Part shown: one piece after another, positions 6,427 to 14,786 of the stretch | Numbering within the stretch: the stretch's first letter is position 1 | How the letters are laid out: every line of letters begins with the position of its first letter | Origin: Desulfobacteraceae bacterium | GTDB taxonomy: Bacteria; Desulfobacterota; Desulfobacteria; Desulfobacterales; UBA5616 | DNA length: 15,997 nucleotides | NCBI GenBank assembly: GCA_030620375.1 | Contig: JAUXEW010000037.1 | Span: 1 to 15,997 of the forward strand | Direction of reading: 5' to 3' | Notes under the pieces: model-generated | Told to the model about the DNA's origin: nothing | Seen by the model: the letters and a program-made list of their open reading frames with translations, nothing else | The model's database searches: none | Made by a program: the position numbers and the translations under genes

Positions 6427-9400
6427 ATGTTGGATATGAATAATAAACCAGATCATGCAACCGTTCAAGATCTGATGGATCAGATCCGAAAAGGGCCGGA
6501 GAACATTGAATGCATCGGTCTTACCGGTTCAGATCATGCCTATCTGGTTTCGCGGATCAATGTTCAATTAAAGGTCCCTATTTTAGTGGTTGTTGGTTCT
6601 TCAAAACAGGGAGAAAAGTTTTTTGAAGATGTAACGTTTTTTTCTAAAAACCACAACCCATCCATCCTCTACTTTCCGGACTATAACATTTTGCCTTTTA
6701 AAACCATATCTTATCATAATGAGACGGTAAGCGTTAGAATTCGTACCCTGTTTCAACTGTTAATAAACGAAGCTCCCCCGGTCATTATCACCACAGTTGG
6801 TGCAATGATGCATAAGTTGGTTCCTAAAAAAGAGATAAACGATTATGCTGAACTGATTATGACGGGTGAGGATATTGAGCGGGATCGGTTAATTGAAAAG
6901 ATGATAACCGGTGGGTATGTTAGGACCGGGATTGTTGAGGAGCCGGGTGATTTTTCCGTGCGGGGCGGAATCCTGGACATTTTTTCTCCCCTGTATCAAG
7001 ATCCATTACGCATCGAATTGTTCGGGGATACCGTTGAGTCCATAAGGTTTTTTTCCGCATTAAGTCAACGGAAGCTCAAAACCATATGGGAAGCGGTCAT
7101 ACTGCCGGCCAAAGAAGTGATTCTAAAAAAGGCATCCTTGGCACGTATCATCGCCAGAATCAGGGAACAGGCCTCCAATTTAGAAATTCCCGTAACCAGA
7201 GCCCGGGAAATTATCGACCGAATTTCGAAAGAGGGCATCTTTCCCGGGATTGAAAGCCTGATTCCGATAATTTACCACAAGCTGGATACATTAAGCGATT
7301 ATTTACCGGATAGTACCGTGTTCATTCAAGTTGAGCCGGGGGAATTAAACATTGCCGCACATGAACATGAATCCCTGGTGCAACAGAATTATAATACAGC
7401 ATGTGAAGAAAAAAGACTTTGTGTCGAACCTCACCAGCTTTATATGAACTGGACGGAGATCAAAGCAAATCTTCAGGGGAAAAAGACGCTTTTTTTTCAA
7501 CCCTTTTCTATTTTAAAACCAGAAGCGCAAAAAGATCAAAGGCTTCTTCGATACGAATTCTTGATCGAAGATAACACCGTCGTGATTGAAAATCTTAAGC
7601 ATAGCAAGGGAAGAGAGAACGCTTTATTGCCGCTGTCCACTTGGGTAAAAGCCCATCAAAAAGCGGGGTATGCCACGGTAGTGGTAAGCGGCGGGAAATC
7701 GCAGGCAAACCGGATCAAATCGCTGTTGACGTTGTATGATATTAAAGCCGGTATAGTTACGGATTTTTCGGAGACCGATCTTAAAAGAGACCTTGTCACC
7801 ATTTGTATTGGTCAAATTGTATCCGGATTTGTGTGGGCTGATGAGGCGCTGGCGGTTATTACCGAAGATGAAATTTTCGGAAAAAAATACCAACGGCTCA
7901 GGCGGTCAAAGCCGCAGGTTCGAAACGATCTTATTCCCATTGAAGACCTGAAGAAAGAAGATCTGGTGGTTCACGCGGAGCATGGGATCGGCCGGTATAG
8001 CGGATTGACCAAACTCAAATTAAACGGGTCGACCAATGATTTTCTCCTTATATTATATAAGGATAATGATAAACTGTATCTCCCCGTGGATCGCATGAGT
8101 TTGATCCAAAAATATATGGGAGTGGACAGTATTATTCCTGTTTTGGATAAATTAGGGGGTAAATCATGGGACCGCGTTAAGGCTAAGGTTAAAAAGTCTA
8201 CGGAGAAGATAGCCGGAGAATTGCTAAAACTATATGCGGAGCGAAATGCTAAAGCAGGATTTGCCTTTCAGAGTATGGATGAATTTTACCAGGGTTTTGA
8301 AGCCGGTTTTCCTTACGAAGAGACCGAAGACCAGATAAGGGCCATCGAAAACGTATTACAAGATATGATGGCGCCCACCTCAATGGACAGACTGGTATGT
8401 GGCGACGTGGGGTACGGAAAAACCGAGGTGGCCTTACGGGCATCCTTTATTGCTGTAAACAACGGTAAACAGGTCGCTGTTCTGGTGCCTACGACCGTAC
8501 TTGCCGAGCAGCATTTTTCAACCTTTTCAAGCCGATTTGAGCCATATCCGGTGAATATGGCCTGCTTAAGCAGGTTTAGATCGGTAAAGGAGCAACGAGA
8601 GATTATAAATGGCCTTAAGTCAGGTAAAATCGATATTGTGATCGGGACACACCGGCTACTTCAAAAAGATGTCGGATTTAAAGAGCTCGGGCTATTCATA
8701 CTTGATGAGGAACAGCGGTTTGGCGTAAAACATAAGGAAAAGCTTAAAAAAATCCGAAGTACGGTGGATGTATTGGCCTTGACGGCAACCCCTATCCCCA
8801 GAACCCTTCACATGTCTTTGTTGGGTATTCGAGACATCAGCGTGATTTCAACCCCGCCTGAATATCGCCGGGCAATCATTACTTATGTATCGGAATTTAA
8901 TGACGCGGTTGTCGCGGAAGCCATCCGAAAAGAATTAAACCGAAACGGACAGATCTTTTTCGTACACAACAATATCAATAGCATTCATCGTATGGCGGGG
9001 AAAATAGCAAAACTGGTTCCCGGAATTCGAATGGAAATTGCCCATGGCCGTATGAAAGAGGATGAATTGGAAAAGGTTATGCTCAGATTTTTAAGACGAG
9101 AAATTGATCTTTTGGTATGTACCACGATCATTGAATCCGGTTTAGATATACCGTCGGCCAATACGATTCTCGTCAATCGAGCAGACAAATTCGGACTGGC
9201 CCAGATATATCAATTGCGCGGGAGGGTTGGGAGAGCGGATGAACAGGCGTATGCGTACCTGTTCATACCCAGAGAAAGTGCTTTAGGGAAAGACGCCCAG
9301 AAACGGCTGAAAGTGTTAATGGAACACAGTGACTTGGGTTCCGGTTTTCAAATAGCCATGAGCGATTTGAAAATCAGAGGCGGCGGAACCCTGTTAGGCG

Positions 9401-9960
9401 CTTCTCAGTCCGGCCATATTGCTTCGGTCGGCTATGACATGTTTTTAAAGCTCATGGAGGAATCCATTGCTGAAATCAAAGGCGAACCGATTCAGGATTT
9501 CCTGGAACCTGAAATAAACGTGGTCATATCCGCATTTATCCCCGAATCGTATATTTCGGATATCGACCAACGGCTTTCAGCTTATCGCCGTTTGGCCAAA
9601 ATGACGGATTTAAACGAAATTTCGGATTTCAAAACCGAATTGATGGATCGGTTTGGTTCTCTACCTTCTGAAACTACGAGCCTTCTCATGAAAATCATGC
9701 TTAAGGTATTATCCAGAAAAGCGGGTGTGAAGCGACTGGATCTAACTCATCAGGAACTTAAACTATCTTTTTCAGAATCTCACCAACAGCACCCCTTCGG
9801 TCTAGTCGATATGATTGCTTCCGGCAAAACGAGATTTCAAATTACACCGGATCAAATTCTAATAGCCAGCCTATCCAACCGAAATATTAGCGGGCTCCTG
9901 GTGGAAATCAAAAACATCTTGCAAGAAATTTCACGACATGTTAACCCAAATCTTTTGTAA
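6427..9960 (+). CDS. mfd: Transcription-repair coupling factor
   Basis: From ATG 6427 this encodes 1177 residues (E. coli Mfd 1148). Mfd is a cytoplasmic dsDNA translocase that displaces RNA polymerase stalled at lesions and recruits UvrA. The N-terminal UvrB-like module is recognisable by GYVRTGIVEEPGDFSVRGGI near 162-181. The CarD-like RNA-polymerase-interaction domain is at ~506-565 (LVVHAEHGIGRYSGL and LYLPVDRMSLIQKY). Helicase motifs follow: Walker A GDVGYGKT (659-666), DEEQ (760-763), TATPIPR (786-792), the IIESGLDIP motif and QLRGRVGR (929-936). A C-terminal TRCF domain follows at ~1010-1160. The start is uncertain: 6427 has AGGA 8 bases upstream, while 6400 would add nine residues with an AGGG further away in a hairpin. 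An in-frame stop lies at 6370. No catalytic residue is missing. Confidence 0.97.
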   Translation: MLDMNNKPDHATVQDLMDQIRKGPENIECIGLTGSDHAYLVSRINVQLKVPILVVVGSSKQGEKFFEDVTFFSKNHNPSILYFPDYNILPFKTISYHNETVSVRIRTLFQLLINEAPPVIITTVGAMMHKLVPKKEINDYAELIMTGEDIERDRLIEKMITGGYVRTGIVEEPGDFSVRGGILDIFSPLYQDPLRIELFGDTVESIRFFSALSQRKLKTIWEAVILPAKEVILKKASLARIIARIREQASNLEIPVTRAREIIDRISKEGIFPGIESLIPIIYHKLDTLSDYLPDSTVFIQVEPGELNIAAHEHESLVQQNYNTACEEKRLCVEPHQLYMNWTEIKANLQGKKTLFFQPFSILKPEAQKDQRLLRYEFLIEDNTVVIENLKHSKGRENALLPLSTWVKAHQKAGYATVVVSGGKSQANRIKSLLTLYDIKAGIVTDFSETDLKRDLVTICIGQIVSGFVWADEALAVITEDEIFGKKYQRLRRSKPQVRNDLIPIEDLKKEDLVVHAEHGIGRYSGLTKLKLNGSTNDFLLILYKDNDKLYLPVDRMSLIQKYMGVDSIIPVLDKLGGKSWDRVKAKVKKSTEKIAGELLKLYAERNAKAGFAFQSMDEFYQGFEAGFPYEETEDQIRAIENVLQDMMAPTSMDRLVCGDVGYGKTEVALRASFIAVNNGKQVAVLVPTTVLAEQHFSTFSSRFEPYPVNMACLSRFRSVKEQREIINGLKSGKIDIVIGTHRLLQKDVGFKELGLFILDEEQRFGVKHKEKLKKIRSTVDVLALTATPIPRTLHMSLLGIRDISVISTPPEYRRAIITYVSEFNDAVVAEAIRKELNRNGQIFFVHNNINSIHRMAGKIAKLVPGIRMEIAHGRMKEDELEKVMLRFLRREIDLLVCTTIIESGLDIPSANTILVNRADKFGLAQIYQLRGRVGRADEQAYAYLFIPRESALGKDAQKRLKVLMEHSDLGSGFQIAMSDLKIRGGGTLLGASQSGHIASVGYDMFLKLMEESIAEIKGEPIQDFLEPEINVVISAFIPESYISDIDQRLSAYRRLAKMTDLNEISDFKTELMDRFGSLPSETTSLLMKIMLKVLSRKAGVKRLDLTHQELKLSFSESHQQHPFGLVDMIASGKTRFQITPDQILIASLSNRNISGLLVEIKNILQEISRHVNPNLL

Positions 9961-10022
9961 AAAATTCATTATATTGTAACTGAACCGAAACAACGAGCGA
10001 ATTTTAAACTGTTTGATCATTT

Positions 10023-10709
10023 ATGAAATACTGCCGCCATAACGGTTACATCATTGTAAAAATCTTTGTTTCTGTTTTAATCCTTGCCGGATGTACCGAT
10101 TCGGCAACACGGCGTGCAGAACCGGTTCTTATACAGGTAGGAAATCATTTTATTACGGCAAAAGAATTTAGACAGGCCTTTGAAATTGCCAAGATCGCCT
10201 ACCCGCAATCCGCCTTGGGGAATCACGACATTTTAAACGAGGCGATGTTAAGGCTTTTAAATCAGTTAAGAGATGAATTGGTTATCTTGAAAAGAGCAGA
10301 AGAGTTAAACCTAACCGTTACGGATTCTGAGTTTGAGGCAGCGATTCGTGATATCAAATCAGATTATCCGGATGATACGTTTAATCAGGTATTGCTCGAG
10401 CATGCCATACCCTACAGTGTATGGGAAAGCAGATTGGGGACACGGTTACTGAAGGAAAAGGTCGTTAGCGAGGATCTGGAAGATCGGATTGATGTCACAC
10501 CGGATGATATTACGGCATTTTTTAACGAACAGGAAAAAATATCGGAATCGGATATAAACAGACCGGCAGAGGCGGATCCTGAAACCGTAATTCGGAAAAT
10601 ACGCCGAAAAAAAGCGCTGGACGCATACAAATCCTGGATAACTGAATTGAGGAATAAATATCCAATCTACGTCAATAACGCGCTATGGGAAAAGATAAAA
10701 CAGTCGTAA
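10023..10709 (+). CDS. SurA-like lipoprotein lacking a parvulin domain
   Basis: This encodes 228 residues. Residues ~10-23 are hydrophobic and end in the lipobox LAGC with Cys24, followed by Thr, so outer-membrane sorting is expected. Residues ~33-165 resemble the SurA N-terminal chaperone domain: a short strand segment (VLIQVGNHFITAKEFRQAF), then helices ending in KEKVVSEDLEDRIDVTPDDITAFFNEQ. In SurA/PpiC proteins the parvulin domain would follow. Here there is only a ~20-residue acidic linker before a basic C-terminal helix (RKIRRKKALDAYKSWITELR) like the one that closes the chaperone fold. It is therefore probably a chaperone for outer-membrane proteins without prolyl isomerase activity. 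It begins 62 bases after mfd with no clear ribosome binding site, and a full PpiC gene follows. Family call good; exact role inferred. Confidence 0.75.
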   Translation: MKYCRHNGYIIVKIFVSVLILAGCTDSATRRAEPVLIQVGNHFITAKEFRQAFEIAKIAYPQSALGNHDILNEAMLRLLNQLRDELVILKRAEELNLTVTDSEFEAAIRDIKSDYPDDTFNQVLLEHAIPYSVWESRLGTRLLKEKVVSEDLEDRIDVTPDDITAFFNEQEKISESDINRPAEADPETVIRKIRRKKALDAYKSWITELRNKYPIYVNNALWEKIKQS

Positions 10710-10755
10710 CCATCAGATTTTCTAAAACCTGTTTTAAAACGGCTTTCCTTTCTGT

Positions 10756-10784
10756 TTGACTATTTTTTACTCGGTACCTATAGC
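10756..10784 (+). promoter_or_regulatory. Candidate sigma70 promoter upstream of ppiC/surA-like gene
   Basis: TTGACT (10756-10761) and TATAGC (10779-10784) are separated by exactly 17 bp. Each differs from consensus only modestly. The pair lies in the 110-bp gap between the lipoprotein gene and the PpiC gene, 35 bases before the likely start. It could drive ppiC-rodZ-mgtE-recO independently of mfd. This is by inspection only. Confidence 0.5.
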
Positions 10785-10819
10785 GGACCACCCGGAAGGC
10801 ACAAGGTTTAGGGAACAAG

Positions 10820-11860
10820 ATGAGAATTAGAGGAAAGATGGTAGGTAAAATGAAAATAAAGTCATTTAATCACGATAAAAAAACCCGTATAATTTTTTTC
10901 ATCACTTTTTTGTGTATGTGTTTGTCCGGACTTGTAAGAACGCATTACATATATGGTGCGGAGATCGTAGACCGAATCGTAGCACAGGTTAACGACGACA
11001 TTATTACCTTATACGATTTAAACCGTTCGATGGAACCTTTTGTTGAAAAAATAAAAGTGAGCGGATACCCGGTGGAACAGGAGAGAAAAGTGCTGTATAA
11101 GGTTCGAGAGGATGTGCTGAACGATTTAATAGAAGATAAGCTCACCGACCAAGAGGTCAGGAAGTCCGGCATCACTATCGGTGCGAAAGAGGTCGATAAT
11201 GCGATTGAGCGTGTAAAGGAATTGAATTATTATACAGAAGAAGAATTCAAGGTGGCACTGGCCGAAGACGGGATGACCCTCGATGGCTTCAAAAAAGACA
11301 TTAAAGAGCAGTTGCTCAGAGCAAAACTGGTAAATTGGGAAGTTAAGTCCAAAATTGTTATCACAAAGGCGGATGTTAAAGCCTATTATCAACAGCATCT
11401 TGATAAATATGGAGGGAAAGAGGCATATCATCTCCGTAGTATCGTCAAAAGAATTCCGCCTTTTGCTGATGAGACGGAAAAGCAGTTGATTTTAAGCCAG
11501 ATGGAGTCGATATTGAAAGAACTAAGCAAAGGGGAATCTTTTGAGGTGCTGGCACGAAGATCATCTGATTTTCTGGCCTCAGAAGGGGGTGATCTGGGCC
11601 TGTTCGGAATTGAAGATTTGTCGCCTCAGATTCAACAGGCAATAAGTGGGTTAAGAGAAGGAGAACATACATCGATAATTGATACCGATCAAGGGTATCA
11701 GATCTTTTACTTGCAAGAAATTGTTGAAATACCCGGAAAACCCATTGAATCGGTATCCGATGAAATTGAAGCCATACTGTTCAAAGAAATCGTTAATCAA
11801 AAATTTTCGGAATGGGTGGAAAATATCAAAAAACGGTCTTATATCAAAATCGTTAAATAG
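10820..11860 (+). CDS. Periplasmic peptidyl-prolyl cis-trans isomerase, SurA/PpiC type
   Basis: This encodes 346 residues from ATG 10820. ATG 10838 (AGAGGA 3 bases upstream) and ATG 10850 are alternatives. A basic start and the hydrophobic stretch IIFFITFLCMCLSGLV (24-39) form a signal peptide, likely cleaved after YGA47. Residues ~48-195 are the SurA N-terminal chaperone domain, starting with the characteristic VDRIVAQVNDDIITLYDL. One parvulin domain lies at ~201-303, from EAYHLRSIV through FEVLARRSSDFLASEGGDLG to QGYQIFYLQEIVE. The helix FKEIVNQKFSEWVENIKKRSYIKI closes the chaperone fold. E. coli SurA has two parvulin domains; one is common in this phylum. The protein should fold or escort outer-membrane proteins in the periplasm. 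A promoter candidate precedes it, and rodZ-like follows 21 bases later. Confidence 0.9.
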   Translation: MRIRGKMVGKMKIKSFNHDKKTRIIFFITFLCMCLSGLVRTHYIYGAEIVDRIVAQVNDDIITLYDLNRSMEPFVEKIKVSGYPVEQERKVLYKVREDVLNDLIEDKLTDQEVRKSGITIGAKEVDNAIERVKELNYYTEEEFKVALAEDGMTLDGFKKDIKEQLLRAKLVNWEVKSKIVITKADVKAYYQQHLDKYGGKEAYHLRSIVKRIPPFADETEKQLILSQMESILKELSKGESFEVLARRSSDFLASEGGDLGLFGIEDLSPQIQQAISGLREGEHTSIIDTDQGYQIFYLQEIVEIPGKPIESVSDEIEAILFKEIVNQKFSEWVENIKKRSYIKIVK

Positions 11861-11881
11861 TGTCCATCCAGAATTTAAAAT

Positions 11882-12619
11882 ATGACTTTCGATGAAGAAA
11901 TCACCAGCTTTGGCCGTTATCTCAGGCAGATCAGGTTAGAAAAGAGGATCAGCCTGGACAAGATTTCTGAAGAGACCAAAATTGGAAAGAATAGTCTGAG
12001 ATACATCGAGGCGGAGGACCATCAAAATCTTCCGGCCGAAGTATACGTTAAAGGATTTTTGCGTGCATATGCACGAGTAATCGAGGTTGATGAAGAGGAA
12101 GTTTCCCGGCGATATCGGTTAAGTCTTGAAGCATTAGAAAACGCCGCAGATAAAAAAGGTGCTGGGCCGTTGCTTAGAAGCCGGCTTTGGCTCTATCTGG
12201 TGATGGCCGTAATTGTCTTATTATGTATGGGTACGTTATCGATTTATTGGGCTTTTTATTTCGTTCAACAAAACCAAGCCGGTAATAAGAATGGTTCGGA
12301 ATCGGCTATTGAAACCGTATCGGAAATTCAAACAACAGGCTCGGCGAAGCCGGTGCCGTTAAAGAAGCATCCTGAAAGCGTGGCTGAAAAATGGGTTTTG
12401 AAAGTAAAAGCCATTGAAAAAACATGGATGAAGGTTATAAATGATGGCCAAATTCCGAAAGAATATACTTTAAATCCGGATGATGTCTTAACCCTTGAGG
12501 CAGCCACCGGGTTTGATTTATTGATCGGTAATGCAAAAGGCCTTCAACTGGAGTTGAACGATAAACCCGTCAGGATATTGGGAAAGAGCGGCCAGGTGGT
12601 GTCTTTAAAGATCCCGTGA
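11882..12619 (+). CDS. rodZ: RodZ-like membrane protein with N-terminal HTH and C-terminal DUF4115-type domain
   Basis: This encodes 245 residues. Residues ~8-70 are an Xre-type helix-turn-helix of the RodZ kind (FGRYLRQIRLEKRISLDKIS, then NSLRYIEAEDHQNLPAEVYVKGFLRAYA). One transmembrane segment lies at ~102-127 (LWLYLVMAVIVLLCMG and on), after a basic RSR, so the HTH faces the cytoplasm. A Ser/Thr/Pro-containing linker (~130-165) leads to a C-terminal beta domain (~168-245: WVLKVKAIEKTWMKVINDG). In RodZ the HTH binds MreB and supports rod shape. No mreB is in the window, so a role in morphogenesis comes from family knowledge. The ribosome binding site is weak; the gene starts 21 bases after the PpiC stop and is probably in its operon. 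Confidence 0.85.
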   Translation: MTFDEEITSFGRYLRQIRLEKRISLDKISEETKIGKNSLRYIEAEDHQNLPAEVYVKGFLRAYARVIEVDEEEVSRRYRLSLEALENAADKKGAGPLLRSRLWLYLVMAVIVLLCMGTLSIYWAFYFVQQNQAGNKNGSESAIETVSEIQTTGSAKPVPLKKHPESVAEKWVLKVKAIEKTWMKVINDGQIPKEYTLNPDDVLTLEAATGFDLLIGNAKGLQLELNDKPVRILGKSGQVVSLKIP

Positions 12620-12632
12620 TAAGGTAATAAGG

Positions 12633-13985
12633 ATGAGAAGCGATCGACATAAAATACTTATTGACAGCGTCAAAAGGTTGTTGAGGCGGGAGGCAGCGTC
12701 GCATCTGATAAAAATTGTAAACAAGACGCATGCGGCTGATCTTTCGGTGGTTTTTCAGTCTTTATCACTCTCTGATCAGCGCAGGCTTTTTGACATGATC
12801 GAAGACATCGTGAAAAAAGGCGCCTTGTTTAGCGAGCTTTATGAAGATACGTTCTTAAACCTGATTGACGGTATGGAATTGGATGAGATCGCTGAAATCC
12901 TAGAGAGCATGCCGACCGACGATGTTGCAGATTTAATCGGGCGCCTTCCGGATGAAACATCCAACACCATTCTTGAAATGATGGAAAAAGAGGGCTCCGA
13001 AGAGGTTGAAGATCTGCTTCGTTACGATGATGATACCGCTGGTGGTATCATGGTGCCTGAATTTATTGCTTTGCGAGAAGATTCTACTGCCCGGGAAGCA
13101 ATTCAGTCGCTCCAGGAAGAGCATCAAGATGTTGAGATGCCATTCTATCTTTACGTGGTGGATGAATATGGCAAATTAACCGGGGTATGTTCATTAAGAC
13201 AGCTGGTGGTAGTGAATCCCGAGACACCTTTAAAGAACTTTATGGCAACTGACGTCTTTTCCGTTCATACCGATGTGGATCAAGAGGAAGTAGCCAAATT
13301 GGTTGCCCGTTATGATATTTTGGCTGTACCGGTGGTCGACGAATCCAACAAATTGGTAGGGATTGTAACCGTAGATGATGTTATTGACATTTTCAGGGAA
13401 GAGGCAACGGAAGATATATTGAAGATGGCCGGTGTGGGCGAAGAATTTGTTGAAACACAGTCTATTCTGAGAAGTTCCAGAATCAGAGTCCCCTGGTTAT
13501 TGGCAAGTTGTATCGGCGGACTTATTGCCTTTTCAATCATCGAAAACTTTGAAGAGAGCGTAAAACAATTTGCCTATCTTGCAGCATTTATTCCGGTGAT
13601 CATGGGCATGGGAGGAAACATCGGGACTCAGTCTTCAACTATCGTTGTCCGGGGACTTGCCACGGGTCGGTTGAGTATCTTAGACATATGGTCGGTTATG
13701 GCTAAGGAACTGTCTATCGGTTTAATTCTGGGGCTTATATATGGCTCTTTCATTGCTGTCGTAGCCCAATTGCACCATAGTACAGGAGCCGTCGCCGTTG
13801 CCGTGGGCCTTTCCGTAATCTGTTCCATGTCTGTAGCGGCATTGGTCGGTTCCATGGTACCGATGATCTTTGCAAGAATAAATATCGACCCTGCCGTGGC
13901 CACAGGTCCTTTTGTGACCACGGCAATTGATATTATTAGTGTCTTTTTCTATTTTAAAATTGCCACAACCCTCCTTGGTATTTAA
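12633..13985 (+). CDS. mgtE: MgtE-family magnesium transporter/channel
   Basis: This 450-residue protein has the complete MgtE layout. An acidic N-terminal helical domain (~1-135) carries MELDEIAEILESMPTDDVADLI. DDDTAGGIMVPEFI (132-145) leads into a pair of CBS domains (~136-260), which hold Mg2+ sensor sites in the family. The membrane domain (~285-450) has the signature VIMGMGGNIGTQSSTIVVRGLATG (split here as 322-330 and 331-345) and DPAVATGPFVTTAIDIIS, with D433 matching the pore Asp of the family. It would carry Mg2+ into the cell, gated by intracellular Mg2+ through the N and CBS domains. AAGG (12621-12624) lies 8 bases before the ATG. It follows the rodZ-like gene by 13 bases and precedes recO by 4, so it is likely co-transcribed. 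All expected parts are present. Confidence 0.95.
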   Translation: MRSDRHKILIDSVKRLLRREAASHLIKIVNKTHAADLSVVFQSLSLSDQRRLFDMIEDIVKKGALFSELYEDTFLNLIDGMELDEIAEILESMPTDDVADLIGRLPDETSNTILEMMEKEGSEEVEDLLRYDDDTAGGIMVPEFIALREDSTAREAIQSLQEEHQDVEMPFYLYVVDEYGKLTGVCSLRQLVVVNPETPLKNFMATDVFSVHTDVDQEEVAKLVARYDILAVPVVDESNKLVGIVTVDDVIDIFREEATEDILKMAGVGEEFVETQSILRSSRIRVPWLLASCIGGLIAFSIIENFEESVKQFAYLAAFIPVIMGMGGNIGTQSSTIVVRGLATGRLSILDIWSVMAKELSIGLILGLIYGSFIAVVAQLHHSTGAVAVAVGLSVICSMSVAALVGSMVPMIFARINIDPAVATGPFVTTAIDIISVFFYFKIATTLLGI

Positions 13986-13989
13986 ACCA

Positions 13990-14754
13990 ATGTCACCGAT
14001 TTCCACACCGGCTATTATGCTCCGCCGTGTTGAGTATGGAGACTATGATCTCATCATTACCTTTTTTTCATTATATCGTGGAAAAATATCACTTATTGCA
14101 AAATCCGCTAAAAAGAGTACAAAGCGGTTTTCAGGTATCTTAGAACCATTTTCCGTCCTCCAGTTAGTTTATAGTGTAAGCCGCCGTAAAGGTTTGCCGG
14201 TACTTCAGGAAGCATCATTAATAAAGCCTTTTTCGAATATCAGGTTGGATATCAAAAAGATGGCATATGCCGGTTACATGGCGGAGTTGATCAATGAGTG
14301 GGTGGAAGAAAAGGTGGAACAGGCGTCGACGTATGCCCTTTTTCAATATGCATTGGAAGCACTCGATCAGAGTGACATGCATGAAGATGCGTTAAGCATT
14401 TTATTTCAGATGCGATTTATGGGGTTGTCCGGTTTTCGACCCAATTTAAATTACTGTAGTCTCTGCCGGACCCGTACGGAGAATATTCACCAACAACAGA
14501 TTGTTTTTGATTTAACAAAAGGCGGGTTGGTTTGTGATAAATGCCTGTCTGCAGCGTCGAAACAGATCAGCTTATCCAAAGGGACCATAAAACAGCTTCT
14601 CTGGGTAGAACGGGGTGATTTAAGAAAGGCCACAAGAATTAGGTTCTCATCTCTGGCATTGCAAGAAGGCCTTGCTTTTTTAGAGGCTTTTGTACCGTTT
14701 CATTTGGGAAAGGAACCCAGAAGCCTTCAATTTTTGAAGCAATTGAGAAAGTAA
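13990..14754 (+). CDS. recO: DNA repair/recombination mediator RecO
   Basis: This encodes 254 residues from ATG 13990. The frame stays open back to 13927 inside mgtE, but STPAIMLRRVEYGDYDLIIT is the normal RecO N-terminus and fits this start. The N-terminal OB fold (~1-80) includes GKISLIAKSAKKS and FSVLQLVYS. A helical domain follows with YAGYMAELINEW (94-105). A zinc finger is formed by C156-x2-C159 and C182-x2-C185. RecO loads RecA onto SSB-coated single strands together with RecR in gap repair and anneals strands. It starts 4 bases after the mgtE stop with no clear ribosome binding site, which suggests translation coupled to mgtE. Length is in the usual 240-270 range. No recR or recF is nearby. 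Confidence 0.94.
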   Translation: MSPISTPAIMLRRVEYGDYDLIITFFSLYRGKISLIAKSAKKSTKRFSGILEPFSVLQLVYSVSRRKGLPVLQEASLIKPFSNIRLDIKKMAYAGYMAELINEWVEEKVEQASTYALFQYALEALDQSDMHEDALSILFQMRFMGLSGFRPNLNYCSLCRTRTENIHQQQIVFDLTKGGLVCDKCLSAASKQISLSKGTIKQLLWVERGDLRKATRIRFSSLALQEGLAFLEAFVPFHLGKEPRSLQFLKQLRK

Positions 14755-14786
14755 AATACGAAATTCTCGTAATAAGTCATTATATA

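Noticed and set aside
13628..14006. Antisense ORFs (97 and 94 residues) across the mgtE 3' end
   Set aside because: They are shadows of the mgtE membrane domain, whose own frame carries the family signatures.
14758..14772. TACGA-AATTC-TCGTA hairpin after recO as a terminator
   Set aside because: Only a 5-bp stem with no T-run, and the next gene starts 15 bases later on the same strand.
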